Assembly (NCBI RefSeq): GCF_013523125.1 | Contig: NZ_JAAMQJ010000041.1 | Location: 1 to 43,307, forward strand | Reading direction: 5' to 3' | Source: Pseudomonas entomophila | GTDB lineage: Bacteria; Pseudomonadota; Gammaproteobacteria; Pseudomonadales; Pseudomonadaceae | DNA: 43,307 nt | Shown: positions 35,337 through 43,232 of the stretch, one piece after another | Layout of the letters: every line of letters starts with the position of its first letter | Position numbering within the stretch: position 1 is the first letter of the stretch | Notes under the pieces: model-generated | Database searches by the model: none | Seen by the model: only the letters and a program-made list of their open reading frames with translations | What the model was told of the DNA's origin: nothing | Position numbers and translations under genes: made by a program

Positions 35337-37265
35337 CTACGCCTGGTAATGCGGATAGTCCGCCAGGGTGAATCCTCCGTTAAAGACGGCTTGGGTTCGG
35401 TCGCACAGGTTAATCACCGCATCCATCGCCGTGCGCAGACAGGGCTCGGTCCAGCCTGCGTCCACGGAGAAGGACTCGCCTGCCAGGTAGAGACCCGACA
35501 TACCGCCAAAGTCCCGGTTGTAGCGCATGAGGCTGATGGCCGCGTGGTACGTCCCTGCCCTGTAGAGTTTCGCGCAACCCAATGCGTGTTTGTCCGTCAT
35601 CCAGCGTTGGACGACGCTGTATCGCGTATCGATGAACGGTGAAATGGCCTGTTTGATGTTACTGCACCGAAGCAGGATGCGATCAAGCTCCTGCGTGCAG
35701 GCATCGACTAGCTCCGCGTCCGATAGAAACCCCAACTTGGTGGCATCGTCTTCCCACGTGTAACTGAGCAGGATGCAGTCGTAGGCATGATGCGCCGTGT
35801 AGCGATAGGCGTAGACATCGTGCACGAAGCTGTCGGTGATCAGGATCTGAGGAAGCTGGGGATGATCGTCGAGAAACGCCTTGCTCAACCGTGCATAGAC
35901 CTTGCAGCTGGTCTCCCAATGCGCATGCTTCCAGGCATCGACGATCGAACAGGGTAGAACGTCGCGGCCGAAACCCTCCAGGCGGACAGTCGTCTCGATG
36001 AGCCAGGAGGGCAAGGTCAGGATGACGGTGTCGAAAGCTTCGCTGGCGGTCGTGCTGGACATCGGTTCATCGCTGCACCGGTGATGCACGACGATTTTTC
36101 CATTATCCAAGCGTTGCAGGCGAACCACGGAGGTGTTGGTCAGAAGGCCATCGGGGCGTGCCAGGCAATGTGCGTAGAGTGACCGCTTGACTTCGGGTAT
36201 CTCCAGGAACAGCAAGCACTCATCCAGCGCGCCGATACCCAGGTAGTCAGGTGCCTTGAACATCGAGCCGGCACTGTCTGGCACTTCACTGTGGTCCAGG
36301 TAGGGGGCGGCATAGGGCACTCCCTGCTCGTCAACGCGACCATGAATGAGCTGCAGGTGACTGCTGAACCCGAACAGCGCGGTACGCAGTGGGTAAAGAC
36401 AGCACACGTCATAAAAGGCGCCCCAGCTCCCGTCGCCGATACCGATGGCATAGAAGATGGACGACTCGTCCTCGGTCATGCCAAGGCCGCCGAAATCGCC
36501 TGGGCGATCAGGATCGAGAACGTCTAGAAACGGCAGCTCGACCAACTGACGGAATGACAGTGACTGATAACGTTCGACGATCTGTCGCCACAGCGTCTCC
36601 CACATGCGTGTGCCATATGAAGCGGCCACTTTCTCTGCAAACCGTTGCGCAAAACGTTCCCACTTGTCATGGACGCGTCGCAGCGCTGCGCCAGGGGGCG
36701 GCGTGTTGCCGTCGGAGTTTTGCCAGATCAGGAGCGTTGGTTCACCCTGCCCCTCCAGTTGGCCTTCTCTCATGTAGATACCGGTCGCATTGACCCACGG
36801 TGTGCCGGGGTTCGGAAAGTCCGACGTTCTCAAACCAAAGAGCTGGCTGTAATACGCCATGAGTGACCGGCCCGCTTCGGGCGGCTCGCCTGTCCTGTTG
36901 AAAAACGGCATGCGCATGGCGCCCAGTTCAAACGGTGTAGACGGCTTCTTGTAGTCTTCAGGCCCATCCACGACCGTGAAATGCCGCCCGCCGACGCGCT
37001 TGGCCTTTTCGATCACCGTGATTTCAGTGAATCCGCAACGCAGAAGCTCACGGGCGGCGACAAGGCCGGTGACACCGGCGCCGACGATGCAAATTCGATG
37101 GGTGGTCTTCGTCGCTTGAGCAATGCCACCTGCTTGCTCGACGAGTCGTCGATAGTCGAAACAGAGATCGGGCGGATTGGGAAAACGCGCGCTCCATGGC
37201 AAGGGATCCGCGCCAGGCGTGATACGCAGGTCGGCAGGATGGTTGTGTGTCGATCCGATCGTCAT
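35337..37265 (-). CDS. FAD-dependent amino-acid monooxygenase/oxidase (tryptophan 2-monooxygenase family)
   Basis: This 642-residue flavoprotein has an N-terminal Rossmann motif Val-Gly-Ala-Gly-Val-Thr-Gly-Leu (61-68), Glu86, Gly-Gly-Arg at 92-94, and Gly-Ala-Met-Arg (115-118). The Arg of that motif binds the substrate carboxylate in the IaaM/DavB/phenylalanine 2-monooxygenase family. Near the C terminus are Leu-Ser-Tyr-Thr-Trp-Glu-Asp-Asp and the FAD-contact segment Gly-Trp-Thr-Glu-Pro-Cys-Leu. Family members turn an L-amino acid into the one-carbon-shorter amide plus CO2, or act as oxidases. ATG 37265 has GGACGG upstream; 37310 and 37304 are alternative starts. The gene is visibly less GC-rich than its neighbours, suggesting transfer. 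Substrate unknown. Confidence 0.85.
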   Translation of the reverse strand: MTIGSTHNHPADLRITPGADPLPWSARFPNPPDLCFDYRRLVEQAGGIAQATKTTHRICIVGAGVTGLVAARELLRCGFTEITVIEKAKRVGGRHFTVVDGPEDYKKPSTPFELGAMRMPFFNRTGEPPEAGRSLMAYYSQLFGLRTSDFPNPGTPWVNATGIYMREGQLEGQGEPTLLIWQNSDGNTPPPGAALRRVHDKWERFAQRFAEKVAASYGTRMWETLWRQIVERYQSLSFRQLVELPFLDVLDPDRPGDFGGLGMTEDESSIFYAIGIGDGSWGAFYDVCCLYPLRTALFGFSSHLQLIHGRVDEQGVPYAAPYLDHSEVPDSAGSMFKAPDYLGIGALDECLLFLEIPEVKRSLYAHCLARPDGLLTNTSVVRLQRLDNGKIVVHHRCSDEPMSSTTASEAFDTVILTLPSWLIETTVRLEGFGRDVLPCSIVDAWKHAHWETSCKVYARLSKAFLDDHPQLPQILITDSFVHDVYAYRYTAHHAYDCILLSYTWEDDATKLGFLSDAELVDACTQELDRILLRCSNIKQAISPFIDTRYSVVQRWMTDKHALGCAKLYRAGTYHAAISLMRYNRDFGGMSGLYLAGESFSVDAGWTEPCLRTAMDAVINLCDRTQAVFNGGFTLADYPHYQA

Positions 37266-37699
37266 GTCGTCAGTCCGTCCAGGTAGGTGGACGTGCAGTG
37301 TCATCGACATCGGGCGGCGTCAAACCATAGATAGCTAATCCCAAGATCGGGAGAAGATAGGGCAACTCCAGCTGCCCTCATCCTTATTCAGATCGGTCAA
37401 CCCTCGTCCATGCCCAGCGACTTGCCGGCAGGGACCACTTCACAAGGGGGACTGCATCATCGACCTGGCTGATCGACGCGATTCCTTTTATGGGAGTGGG
37501 CTTGTGCACGATGCAAGCGGTGCCGGACCGGACGCTATCGCGGGCAAGCCCCACAGGTCCGTGAAAACCGCTCTCACTGCGGGGTACCCACGGGTCGACG
37601 GCCCTGGAAGTCGATCAGTGATAAGGCTTCTGAATAGCGCCAGCCATCGCCATGCCCTCTGCGCGACAGCGCGACGCCAGGGCAGTCGGTGGGCGCTCA
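37266..37699. other. Gene-free stretch upstream of the monooxygenase
   Basis: These 434 bases separate the monooxygenase start from the MFS gene stop. They contain a degenerate REP pair at 37491-37556. The promoter of the amino-acid cluster should be in the first 100 bases next to 37310, which are relatively AT-rich; no firm -35/-10 pair is called. No gene is seen. Confidence 0.55.
37491..37556. repeat. Degenerate REP pair
   Basis: TGGGAGTGGGCTTG (37491-37504) and CGCTATCGCGGGCAAGCCCCA (in 37533-37553) correspond to the two units of the REP pair at 18416-18484, but the first unit has lost its second arm. Confidence 0.6.
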
Positions 37700-39103
37700 T
37701 CAGGCGAAGGTACGCGCCGCCTTGATGGCACTGAAGATCCCCAGCAAAGGTGCGAGGGCCAGCAGCGCGAACAGCCAGAAGGCTGCATTGCCGAGCGTGG
37801 CGACTTCTGTGCTGCCATCACCGAGCCCGGCCAGGTTGACGATCATGCCGGCCAAGGCAGCGCCCAACGCCGTGGCGAACAATTGAACGGTGGTGAGCGA
37901 AGCGCCGGCGGCCTCCTGGTCCGCCTCAGGCGTGATGACCAACACCTGCGTCAACAAGTGCGGCCAGCCCAGGCCGATGCCGAAACCGACCAGGCCGAGC
38001 CCTGCGCAGATGCCGGTCATGACCCAGCCATCGCCCGGCGACGCAATGGGGCTGGCGGCCGCCAGCATGACCATGCCGACGAACACGCAGATCGGCCCGT
38101 TGATGATCGCCAGACGTGCGCCGCGTGCTTGCCAGCCTGAGCTCAGGACTTCCGAGACCGTCCAGCCGGCGGCCATCAGCGCTGCGATATAGCCGGAGAC
38201 CAACGGTGTCTGGCCCTGCAGCTTCTGCAGGAAGTACGGCACGAAGGTTTCGCTGGTCATGCCGACCACCAGCAACCCCATGGTCAGGTAGAGCGCGCAC
38301 AAGGGCGAGGACAGCCGAAGGGCACCCTGTGGCAGCAAGCGGACCTCGCTCACGCGCTCCAGGCGTGCGATCCAGACCACCAGCAACAGCGCGGTGACGA
38401 CGCCCAGCACGTTCAGCGCCGGTACGCTCGAGACGCTGCCGGCACTGACCGCCAGCACCGCGGCAGTCAAGGCCATGAGCTGCGGCATGGCCAGCGCACC
38501 GCCGTCGCTTGCGCCCTCTTTGGCTGGCAGTACCCACCAGACAAATACGGTGTAGAGCAGCGTGATGGGGACCAGGATACCGAAGGCCATGCGCCAGGCG
38601 TCGTACTCGGCGAAGAGGCCGCCGATGGCCGGCCCTAACAGGGTGGCGACGCCCCACATGGCTGAAATCAACGCCATGGCCCGCGGCCACAGGTGCTCCG
38701 CGAAGGCGTTCTGAATCATCGAATAGCTCAACGCGAACAAGAAACCTCCGCCCAGGCCTTGCAGCGTTCGGCCTATCAACATCACGGTCATGCTGGGCGC
38801 AAGGGCGCAGGTCAGGCTGCCCAGCATGAAGCACAGCGCCGCTACCGCGTAGGCACCGCGCGATCCACGGCGTGCTAGCAGACGGGCCGTCAAGGCCGAG
38901 CCAATGATCGACGCCACGACGAACAGCGTCATGTTCCAGGCATAGAGACTGACTCCGCCGATCTCGGCGACGACGGACGGCAACACGGTGGTCGCGATGT
39001 ATATATTGATGGCGTGTAACGCAACACCTCCCGACAAAGCGAGCGAACGTGCGCCATTACGTCCTGACAGCAGGCTCCCCCAACTTGCATTCACGGTATC
39101 CAT
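37700..39103 (-). CDS. MFS transporter
   Basis: This 467-residue inner-membrane protein has 12 or more helices. The MFS loop 2-3 region reads Ala-Arg-Leu-Leu-Ala-Arg-Arg-Gly-Ser-Arg-Gly, and the Gly-Arg-Thr-Leu-Gln-Gly-Leu-Gly-Gly-Gly motif is as in drug/metabolite exporters of the DHA type. The ATG at 39103 has AGGAGG 5 bases upstream, so the longer frame to 39148 is rejected; that extension covers an inverted repeat. It is divergent from a four-cysteine regulator with a 107-base gap, the layout of a regulated efflux pump. The substrate is unknown; export of a redox-active or toxic compound is a guess. Confidence 0.88.
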   Translation of the reverse strand: MDTVNASWGSLLSGRNGARSLALSGGVALHAINIYIATTVLPSVVAEIGGVSLYAWNMTLFVVASIIGSALTARLLARRGSRGAYAVAALCFMLGSLTCALAPSMTVMLIGRTLQGLGGGFLFALSYSMIQNAFAEHLWPRAMALISAMWGVATLLGPAIGGLFAEYDAWRMAFGILVPITLLYTVFVWWVLPAKEGASDGGALAMPQLMALTAAVLAVSAGSVSSVPALNVLGVVTALLLVVWIARLERVSEVRLLPQGALRLSSPLCALYLTMGLLVVGMTSETFVPYFLQKLQGQTPLVSGYIAALMAAGWTVSEVLSSGWQARGARLAIINGPICVFVGMVMLAAASPIASPGDGWVMTGICAGLGLVGFGIGLGWPHLLTQVLVITPEADQEAAGASLTTVQLFATALGAALAGMIVNLAGLGDGSTEVATLGNAAFWLFALLALAPLLGIFSAIKAARTFA

Positions 39104-39125
39104 ACAGCCTCCTGGCTTTATCCTC

Positions 39126-39148
39126 GTGCGGATTGTCTGAATCCGCAC
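39126..39148. promoter_or_regulatory. Perfect 9-bp inverted repeat, putative operator
   Basis: GTGCGGATT-N5-AATCCGCAC lies in the divergent gap, 23 bases upstream of the MFS start. A second shorter repeat, CTTG-N6-CAAG, is at 39160-39173. Either may be the binding site of the divergent regulator. Confidence 0.6.
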
Positions 39149-39210
39149 TGTGGGTTACGCTTGATAAAACAAGTAAATTCTTTTTTTATTCTTGAAGGGA
39201 GAGGTTGCCG

Positions 39211-39861
39211 TTGTCAAGCCACCACCAGGACATCGAGGACAGGCCACAGGCCACGGCGGATCGTCTGCTCCACCTGCTCAAGACGCGTGGGGCGCAACAA
39301 GCGGTCGATGCAGGTCAGGTCTTGGGCATGACGGCCGAAGCGGCCAGGCAGCAGTTCGCGAAGCTGGCTGCACAGGGGTGGGTGGAGGCGTATTCGGAAG
39401 CGCGAGGGGTGGGACGCCCTGCACAGTTCTGGCAGTTGACGAGCAAAGGGCATGGTCGCTTTCCCGACACGCATGCGGACCTGACGGTGCAACTGCTCGA
39501 TTCGGTGCGTCAGGCGTTCGGAGAGCCGGCCATCGAGACGCTGATCTCGATCCGCGAACGGCAGAATCTCGATAACTACTTGAAGGCGATCGGTGAAACG
39601 GATTCGCTCGTGGAAAAGGTCCAGCGCCTGACCGAGGCGCGATCTCGCGAAGGGTACATGGCGGAGTATGCCATCGAAGAGGATGGCACCCTGACGTTCA
39701 TCGAGAATCACTGCCCGATCTGTTCAGCAGCGGCGTTCTGCCAAGGCTTCTGTCGCTCCGAACTGGAGCTGTTCGAGCAGGTTCTAGACGCACGGGTGGA
39801 GAGGACCGAGCACATCCTGGCTCAGGCCCGGCGTTGTTGTTACAGGATCAGTCCACGCTGA
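39211..39861 (+). CDS. Winged-helix regulator with a C-terminal four-cysteine cluster (SufR/ArsR-like)
   Basis: This 216-residue protein has an N-terminal winged helix (about 14-85, with Gly-Met-Thr-Ala-Glu-Ala-Ala-Arg-Gln-Gln as recognition helix and a Gly-Val-Gly-Arg-Pro wing). The C-terminal domain carries Cys168, Cys171, Cys177 and Cys181 in a Cys-X2-Cys-X5-Cys-X3-Cys pattern, resembling the cluster-binding region of SufR-type regulators. It likely senses iron-sulfur status, redox state or a metal. The start is TTG: the one at 39211 has GGAG 9 bases upstream, the in-frame TTG at 39205 is too close. It is divergent from the MFS gene and probably controls it. Confidence 0.82.
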   Translation: MSSHHQDIEDRPQATADRLLHLLKTRGAQQAVDAGQVLGMTAEAARQQFAKLAAQGWVEAYSEARGVGRPAQFWQLTSKGHGRFPDTHADLTVQLLDSVRQAFGEPAIETLISIRERQNLDNYLKAIGETDSLVEKVQRLTEARSREGYMAEYAIEEDGTLTFIENHCPICSAAAFCQGFCRSELELFEQVLDARVERTEHILAQARRCCYRISPR

Positions 39862-39875
39862 ATGCAGGACCGTGC

Positions 39876-39908
39876 CGCCCGTACTGCCAATGGCTGGCAG
39901 TACGGGCG
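39876..39908. terminator. Perfect 14-bp hairpin between convergent genes
   Basis: CGCCCGTACTGCCA (39876-39889), a 5-base loop, and TGGCAGTACGGGCG (39895-39908) lie between the regulator stop (39861) and the acetolactate-synthase stop (39919). There is no T-run, but the position and stem strength suggest a shared terminator. Confidence 0.6.
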
Positions 39909-39918
39909 ATTGCAGGGG

Positions 39919-41562
39919 TCAGACCGCCAGCGCACGCTCACGCAGTTCGCTGTTGAGGATGCGGTCGTTCTCGCTGTAGTCGACCGGGCAGTCGATCACG
40001 TGCACGCCTGGGGTCTTCACACAGTGCTCGAGCAGCGGCAACAGGCCGTCGGCGCTTTCCACGCGGTGGCCATTGGCGCCATAGGCTTCGGCGTACTTGA
40101 CGAAGTCCGGGTTGCCGTAGTCCAGGCCGAAATCGGTGAAGCCCATGTTGGCCTGCTTCCAGCGGATCATGCCGTAGCCATCGTCACGCAGGATCACCAC
40201 GGTGATGTGCATGCCGAGGCGCACGGCCGTTTCCAGCTCCTGGCTGTTCATCATGAAGCCACCGTCGCCGCAGACCGAGATGACCGGACGCTCCGGGTAG
40301 ACCAGGTGCGCGGCCATGGCCGACGGCAGGCCGGCGCCCATGGTCGCCAGGGCGTTGTCCAGCAGCACGGTGTTGGGCTTGTGCGCCTTGTAGTTGCGGG
40401 CGAACCAGATCTTGTAGATGCCGTTGTCCAGCGCCACGATGCCTTCGGACGGCAGCACGCGACGGATGTCGGCGACCAGGCGCTGGGGGTAGACCGGGAA
40501 GCGGTCGTCGTCGGCGCCTTCGGCGATCTGGGCCTCGTTGGCCTCACGGATCGCCATCAGGCGGGTGAAGTCCCAGTGGCTGGTGTCGGTCAGGGCTTCG
40601 CCGATCTGCCAGACGGTGTTGGCGATGTCGCCGATCACTTCGACCTGCGGGAAGTACACGGCATCGACTTCGGCGCTGCGGAAGCTGATGTGGATGACTT
40701 CGGTGCCGCCACGGACCATGAAGAACGGCGGCTTCTCGATCACGTCGTGGCCGATGTTGATGATCAGGTCGGCGGCCTCGACGGCGCGGTGCACGAAGTC
40801 ACCGGACGACAGCGCGGCGTTGCCCAGGAAGCGTGGGTGACGCTCGTCGACCACCCCCTTGCCCATCTGGGTGGTGATGAACGGGATGCCGGTCTTGTCG
40901 ATCAGCTGTTTGAGGACCTTGGCGGTCATCTTGCGGTTGGCGCCGGCGCCGATCACCAGGATCGGGCTGCGGGCGTTCTGGAGCTTCTGCACGGCGGCTT
41001 CGATGGCCTTGTGCTCGGCCAGCGGGCGACGGTGCAGGCTGCGCGGGATCGGCAGCGCGTCGGTCTGCTCGGCGGCGATGTCTTCCGGCAGCTCCAGGTG
41101 CACGGCACCGGGCTTTTCTTCTTCGGCCAGGCGGAAGGCTTCGCGCATGCGGGCCGGGATGTTGTCGGCCGAGGCGAACTGGTGGGTGTACTTGGTGATC
41201 GGGTCCATCATGCCGCAGACGTCGATGATCTGGAAGCGGCCCTGCTTGGACTTCTTGATCGGCTTCTGGCCGGTGATCATCATCATCGGCATGCCGCCGA
41301 GATAAGCGTAGGCGCTGGCGGTCACCAGGTTGGTGGCACCCGGGCCCAGGGTCGACAGGCTGACGCCGGTCTTGCCGGTCAGACGGCCGTAGGTGGCGGC
41401 CATGAAGCCTGCGGACTGTTCGTGACGGGTCAGTACCAGCTTGATCTTGGACTTGCGCAGGGACTCGAGCAGATCGAGGTTTTCCTCGCCTGGGATGCCG
41501 AATACAAACTCGACACCTTCGTTTTCCAGGCATTGCACAACGACATCGGCGGCCTTGGCCAT
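39919..41562 (-). CDS. Acetolactate synthase-like ThDP-dependent enzyme
   Basis: This 547-residue thiamine-diphosphate enzyme has the catalytic Glu in Thr-Arg-His-Glu-Gln-Ser-Ala-Gly-Phe, Leu-Gly-Pro-Gly-Ala-Thr-Asn, and the ThDP/Mg motif Gly-Asp-Gly-Gly-Phe-Met-Met-Asn. It matches acetolactate synthase large subunits (pyruvate to 2-acetolactate) but has no small-subunit gene beside it and no ilvC, so it is not the main branched-chain enzyme. A catabolic AlsS-like role or a different 2-oxoacid carboligase/decarboxylase role is possible. ATG 41562 gives the usual length and has GAGGT upstream; the frame to 41607 is rejected. It is monocistronic. Confidence 0.85.
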   Translation of the reverse strand: MAKAADVVVQCLENEGVEFVFGIPGEENLDLLESLRKSKIKLVLTRHEQSAGFMAATYGRLTGKTGVSLSTLGPGATNLVTASAYAYLGGMPMMMITGQKPIKKSKQGRFQIIDVCGMMDPITKYTHQFASADNIPARMREAFRLAEEEKPGAVHLELPEDIAAEQTDALPIPRSLHRRPLAEHKAIEAAVQKLQNARSPILVIGAGANRKMTAKVLKQLIDKTGIPFITTQMGKGVVDERHPRFLGNAALSSGDFVHRAVEAADLIINIGHDVIEKPPFFMVRGGTEVIHISFRSAEVDAVYFPQVEVIGDIANTVWQIGEALTDTSHWDFTRLMAIREANEAQIAEGADDDRFPVYPQRLVADIRRVLPSEGIVALDNGIYKIWFARNYKAHKPNTVLLDNALATMGAGLPSAMAAHLVYPERPVISVCGDGGFMMNSQELETAVRLGMHITVVILRDDGYGMIRWKQANMGFTDFGLDYGNPDFVKYAEAYGANGHRVESADGLLPLLEHCVKTPGVHVIDCPVDYSENDRILNSELRERALAV

Positions 41563-41804
41563 CTTGCTTGTTACCTCAAGTGATAGTGCGGTGGTGAATC
41601 CGGGCATGCTTCAGCGCACAGCGCTGCATCGATCGGTCCGTGGGCCTGTCTGTGGATCACGAACAAGGTCTTGACGCAGCTTGGGCACGGGAAAGTCACG
41701 TGCGATCACGTTGCTGTCGCAATCGGTGACAAGGGTGCCGTGCATGGCTGACGGCGTCCAGGCTTTATTGCCTGCACAACGGTGAACACCTCCGGTTCAC
41801 GCGC

Positions 41805-42995
41805 TCAGAACGTCGAGGGGCCGATGAACAGGCCAATGAGCGGGTTCAGGACCAGCGTGCCTAACGCCATGGCCAGGGCGCAGCCCACGTGCACGGGCAT
41901 GTCGTCCGGCAGTCGCAGAGTGATTGCGATGGCCAGGGGTGGCAAGACGGCGGCGCCGAGCAAGGCGCTCAAGAGCACGACACTGACTTGACCGCCGTAC
42001 GTCATCAAGGCAACGGGCACGATCGACACGATGGGCAGATAGGTAGGGTACCAGCCCAGGTCGATCCAGTGCCGACGCCAGATCACGACGCCCAGCAACG
42101 AGGCCAGAGCCTGGCCTGTGATCAATTCGATGACAAGGTCTGAACCATAGGCAGGGCTGGCAGGCGATAGCAGATAGGCCAGCAACAGGCCGCCCAACAG
42201 ACCCAGGCTGGCCCACTCGTTACCGAAGAACGTCACCTCACTGAAATCGGCCAGCACGCGTCGCAGGACCCATACAGGGCCATGGCCGATGTCGACCGTC
42301 CTCGATCGCGTCGGCAGAGGTCGGTGTCGACCGCCCAACCAGTGAGGGCAGCGTGCGCACACGTGCGAGGTCAGGGCACAGGCGATCGCCACGCCGAGCA
42401 TACTGCCCGTGACACTCGGCCACTTCAGGGGCAGGCACACGAAATTGAACAACAGCAGGCTGATGGGCGTGACCAACAAGGCACCCAGTACGGCGCTGCT
42501 GAACAGCACGCGCCATCCACCACCGCGCGACATGACCAGCAGGGCCGGGATGAAAATGAATGCCACATAGGTGGGCTGCCAATTGCCGTCCTGCAGCGTC
42601 CATCCCCAGAGGACGTGGCTCAGCAGCAGGCTGACGAGCGAACTGCCGACGACCCACCCCCACTCTCCGTGGCCGTGGCAGATGGCAAACCCCTGCCAGG
42701 CAGACGTACGTCGGCAGGCTCTGTGGGCAAACCAGCCGCCTCCCAGCAGACCCAGCGTGGCCAGCTCGTGCTTGTAGAACATGGCGCCGCTCATGTCGCC
42801 CAGGATCCAGCGCAGGCGGCCCAAGGGCTCGTTGATGTGCAGCAGCATGTCCTCATAGTCGGGCCATACGCCCAACCAGACCTGTGCACGGCCGCTGACG
42901 ACCTCGATGAACAGGACGGTGAACAGCGAAATCGCCAGGCAAATCAGCCCATGGGCATAGACACTTTGACGAAAAGGAGGAAGGGCGTTGTCCAT
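41805..42995 (-). CDS. Polytopic two-repeat membrane protein (paralogue of 33131-34288)
   Basis: This 396-residue protein aligns along its length with the one at 33131-34288. Shared blocks include Leu-Arg-Trp-Ile-Leu-Gly-Asp, Phe-Tyr-Lys-His-Glu-Leu, Trp-Gln-Pro-Thr, Arg-Arg-Val-Leu-Ala-Asp-Phe-Ser-Glu, Gly-Asn-Glu-Trp-Ala-Ser-Leu-Gly, Leu-Ile-Thr-Gly-Gln-Ala-Leu-Ala-Ser-Leu and Gly-Trp-Tyr-Pro-Thr-Tyr. It has the same internal duplication. The linker between the halves carries Arg/His/Cys residues instead of Glu/Pro. ATG 42995 has AAGGA 8-9 bases upstream. It stands alone next to the rRNA operon terminator with no enzyme gene attached. The function is unknown; a transporter for an amino acid, amide or acid is inferred from the first copy's neighbours. 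Confidence 0.85.
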   Translation of the reverse strand: MDNALPPFRQSVYAHGLICLAISLFTVLFIEVVSGRAQVWLGVWPDYEDMLLHINEPLGRLRWILGDMSGAMFYKHELATLGLLGGGWFAHRACRRTSAWQGFAICHGHGEWGWVVGSSLVSLLLSHVLWGWTLQDGNWQPTYVAFIFIPALLVMSRGGGWRVLFSSAVLGALLVTPISLLLFNFVCLPLKWPSVTGSMLGVAIACALTSHVCARCPHWLGGRHRPLPTRSRTVDIGHGPVWVLRRVLADFSEVTFFGNEWASLGLLGGLLLAYLLSPASPAYGSDLVIELITGQALASLLGVVIWRRHWIDLGWYPTYLPIVSIVPVALMTYGGQVSVVLLSALLGAAVLPPLAIAITLRLPDDMPVHVGCALAMALGTLVLNPLIGLFIGPSTF

Positions 42996-43153
42996 CTGCA
43001 GATCCTTCACGGTGAGAAGGTCACAGTTAAACGGGCGGAGCACGGGGGCTGACAGTCAGACGCTTCTGACAGAGACGCGGGAAACCTCAATTACCCAAGC
43101 GCGAGTCGGCCTATTGAAAGACGGAGTCGAGCGCTTCGGTCTCAAAAGCCGAG

Positions 43154-43181
43154 GCAGGCCACACCTGGGGTGTCGGCCTGC
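43154..43181 (-). terminator. Second hairpin downstream of the 5S rRNA gene
   Basis: GCAGGCC-ACAC (43154-43164) pairs with GTGT-c-GGCCTGC (43170-43181). It follows the main rRNA terminator in the minus direction and may be a backup. Confidence 0.4.
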
Positions 43182-43187
43182 GGAAAA

Positions 43188-43227
43188 GACAAAACCCCTA
43201 CCTGCATGCGCAGATAGGGGTTTTGCG
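43188..43227 (-). terminator. rRNA operon terminator
   Basis: AAAACCCCTACCTGC (43191-43205) pairs with GCAGATAGGGGTTTT (43210-43224) with a single mismatch. On the minus strand the stem ends in TTTT just after the 5S rRNA, the normal end of a Pseudomonas rrn operon. Confidence 0.9.
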
Positions 43228-43232
43228 AAATG

